This document shows positions 5,589-7,159 of a stretch of DNA of 7,159 nt, in pieces. Source of the DNA: CAZTAR01 sp043813895. Its GTDB lineage: Bacteria > Planctomycetota > Phycisphaerae > UBA1845 > UTPLA1. Made by a program: the position numbers and the translations under genes. Numbering within the stretch: position 1 is the stretch's first letter; every line of letters begins with the position of its first letter. The stretch covers positions 1 through 7,159 of the forward strand of contig JBDRKQ010000072.1 in the NCBI GenBank assembly GCA_043813895.1, in the 5' to 3' direction. The notes beneath the pieces were generated by a model. That model was not told the DNA's origin. It saw only the letters and a program-made list of their open reading frames with translations, and ran no database searches.

Positions 5589-7159
5589 TCATACTCCTTG
5601 CGGTCGAGCCTCGGCGCCGTCGCGGGCCCACCGCGCCACCTGCTGGATCAGCACGCAGCGGTCAATCGGCTTGGTGGCGTAGTCGTCGCAGCCGGTCTGG
5701 GCACAGTTCTCGCGATCGCCTTCCATGGCGTGTGCGGTCAGGGCGATGATCGGGCCGGCGTAGCCTTCGCGGCGCAACATCCCGGTTGCCGCGTAGCCAT
5801 CCATGATGGGCATTTGCATGTCCATCAGGATCACGTCGTAGGGGTGCTCCTCCGCGGACGCCGCCAGCGCCAGCTCGACTGCGATCTTGCCATTCCCCGC
5901 GACGGCAACTTCGGCACCGGCCTTTTTGAGAACGAACGAAATCAACCGCTGGTTGTCCAGCGCGTCCTCGGCCAGCAGGATGCGCAAGCCGACCAGCGCG
6001 TCCTCGGCGGCATTGGAAGCACCCTCCTGGTCCGCCCGCGCCGGCCTCAGCGTGTTATTCGGCGCGTCGATCAGCCTTGTTGCGTCGAGCGGCTCGGCGG
6101 CCACTGTTGCCCGGAAATGTGTGCCCACGCCTTCGCGGGATTCCACAACCGTCACGTCGCCACCGAGCATCTTGGCGAAGTGCTTGCTGATGACCAATCC
6201 CAGACCCGTGCCGCCGAACCTACGGGTCATCGAATCATCCGCCTGAGTGAACGGGTGGAACAGCCGGTCGACCTGTTCGCTGGTCATGCCGATTCCGCTG
6301 TCCAGCACGTCAAACTGCATGTACGGCGCGTCACCCTCGCCCACGTAGCGAACAATCAGGCGCACGCCGCCTTCCTCGGTAAACTTGACGGCGTTACCGA
6401 TGAGATTGATGAGGATCTGCCGCAGGCGCGTCGGGTCTGTCTTGATCCTCTCGGGAGTGGCACCAATGTACTCGGTGTCGAAGGTCAATCCCGTCTCGCG
6501 GACTCGAACTCCGATAAGCGAAGTGACGTCGGCAACTATCTGGCAAGGATCACAACCCTTGCGTTCGACCGTCATCCGGCCCGCCTCGATCTTCGAGATG
6601 TCCAGAATGTCGTTGATGATTTCCAGCAGGTGTTGCCCGTTTCGGTTGATGGTGCTGATGGCGTCCGTTCTTTCCAGCTCCGACAATCCCGGCTGAACAA
6701 GCTGCTCGGCGAAGCCCAGAATGGCCGTCATCGGCGAGCGGATTTCGTGCGACATGTTCGCCAGGAACGCCGACTTGGACCGGTTGGCGACCTCGGCGGC
6801 GTCTCGAGCGGCCGCCAGGTCCCGGTTGATGGCCTGCAACTCGTCGCGAGCCCGCGCGATCTCACGCGTGCGGGCCTCAACGATGCGCTCCACCTCCTCG
6901 AGCTTCATCTTTGCCTTTAGCGTCAAGTGCCACTTCTCTGCCAAGGCCGCGGCGAGCTGGCGCACCTCGACGCTGTCGAACGGTTTCTTGAGGATCACGA
7001 GCTGGTCGCTCAGTCCGAGCCTCTCGACCATCTCGCCCCACGAGTAGTCGGAGTATGCCGTGCAGATCACCACCTGAACGTACGGGTCTTCCTTCCACAG
7101 GCGGGCCACGGTCTCGATGCCGTCCCATCCGGGGGGCATCCGGACGTCGACGAACGCCA
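5589..7159 (-). CDS. Hybrid histidine kinase REC-HisKA-HATPase-REC, N-terminus cut by window edge
   Basis: The first gene of the visible series; 522 residues are present and the beginning lies beyond base 7159. Numbering from the first visible residue, the fragment opens within a receiver at its phosphoacceptor, D4 in AFVDVRMPPGWDG, with T33 in ICTAYSDY and K58-P59 in ILKKPFD. A long coiled coil spans about 80-128. HisKA has phospho-accepting H137 in MSHEIRSPMTAILGFA. The ATPase domain has an N box (N251, N255), G1 DSGIGM from D286, and G2 GGTGLGL at 315-321. A spacer at about 355-388 leads to a C-terminal receiver with E397-D398 in ILLAEDALDNQ, phosphoacceptor D446 in LMDMQMPIMDGY, T474 in ALTAH and K496-P497. 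No histidine phosphotransfer (Hpt) domain follows, so a full phosphorelay would need a separate Hpt protein, or the receiver may tune the kinase. No PAS domain and no membrane segment are visible. The N-terminal receiver matches that of the next gene closely. The stop is followed after 2 bases by the REC-PAS kinase start. Confidence 0.94.
   Translation of the reverse strand, partial: AFVDVRMPPGWDGIETVARLWKEDPYVQVVICTAYSDYSWGEMVERLGLSDQLVILKKPFDSVEVRQLAAALAEKWHLTLKAKMKLEEVERIVEARTREIARARDELQAINRDLAAARDAAEVANRSKSAFLANMSHEIRSPMTAILGFAEQLVQPGLSELERTDAISTINRNGQHLLEIINDILDISKIEAGRMTVERKGCDPCQIVADVTSLIGVRVRETGLTFDTEYIGATPERIKTDPTRLRQILINLIGNAVKFTEEGGVRLIVRYVGEGDAPYMQFDVLDSGIGMTSEQVDRLFHPFTQADDSMTRRFGGTGLGLVISKHFAKMLGGDVTVVESREGVGTHFRATVAAEPLDATRLIDAPNNTLRPARADQEGASNAAEDALVGLRILLAEDALDNQRLISFVLKKAGAEVAVAGNGKIAVELALAASAEEHPYDVILMDMQMPIMDGYAATGMLRREGYAGPIIALTAHAMEGDRENCAQTGCDDYATKPIDRCVLIQQVARWARDGAEARPQGV
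5594..5599 (-). promoter_or_regulatory. Ribosome binding site of REC-PAS kinase gene
   Basis: AAGGAG on the minus strand, 7 bases before ATG 5586 and only 1 base before ATG 5592. The spacing decides for 5586. The site overlaps the last codons of the upstream hybrid kinase gene. Confidence 0.65.

Noticed and set aside
402..5600. Internal promoters at gene junctions
   Set aside because: Gaps are at most 22 bases and no convincing -35/-10 pair was identified by eye inside coding sequence, so none is called.
5598..6920. Long plus-strand open frame of 440 codons opposite the hybrid kinase
   Set aside because: It lies fully antisense to an intact kinase with all motifs, shows no recognisable domain, and such frames are expected opposite GC-rich coding sequence.
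1..7159. Phage defence, mobile element, CRISPR or RNA gene
   Set aside because: All sequence is accounted for by receiver-domain signalling genes; no nuclease, transposase, integrase, direct-repeat array or tRNA-like structure was seen.

Overview
The window is a stretch of one co-directional, tightly packed signal-transduction gene cluster. Six protein genes, all on the minus strand, fill it from edge to edge, and the largest untranslated gap is 22 bases. Every gene carries at least one phospho-receiver (REC) domain. The base composition is GC-rich by eye and codon use looks uniform. The paired N-terminal REC kinases with the DVRMPPGWDG phosphorylation motif, next to REC-HD-GYP, REC-GGDEF and REC-HDOD proteins, resemble gene sets I associate with Planctomycetota and delta-type proteobacteria. 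This assignment is an inference, and the window holds no marker gene to settle it. No RNA gene, mobile element, CRISPR array or clear terminator was seen.

Layout in the direction of transcription (high to low coordinates): (1) 7159-5589, a hybrid histidine kinase, N-terminally cut by the window edge, with layout REC - coiled coil - HisKA - HATPase - REC. (2) 5586-3757, a REC-coiled coil-PAS-histidine kinase. (3) 3782-2640, a REC-HD-GYP protein, predicted cyclic-di-GMP phosphodiesterase. (4) 2643-1642, a REC-GGDEF protein, predicted diguanylate cyclase with an intact active site and an intact RxxD inhibitory site. (5) 1619-402, a REC-HDOD protein. (6) 409 to beyond base 1, the N-terminal REC of another response regulator, whose linker suggests an HD-type output. 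Junctions are 2-base gap, 26-base overlap, 4-base ATGA overlap, 22-base gap and 8-base overlap. This argues for one transcript with translational coupling; its promoter and terminator lie outside the window.

Taken together, two soluble kinases could phosphorylate a set of response regulators with different outputs: making cyclic-di-GMP, degrading it, and one or two HD-type outputs of less certain function. No transmembrane segment or periplasmic sensor is visible. Input must therefore come through the PAS domain, the N-terminal REC domains, the unseen start of the first kinase, or another protein. The two kinases share a distinctive receiver that is nearly identical at DNA level around the phosphorylation site. 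The four downstream regulators share a second receiver type. The cluster therefore looks like the product of repeated local duplication followed by output-domain swapping. Each domain is known individually; the arrangement as one compact c-di-GMP decision module is the interesting part.
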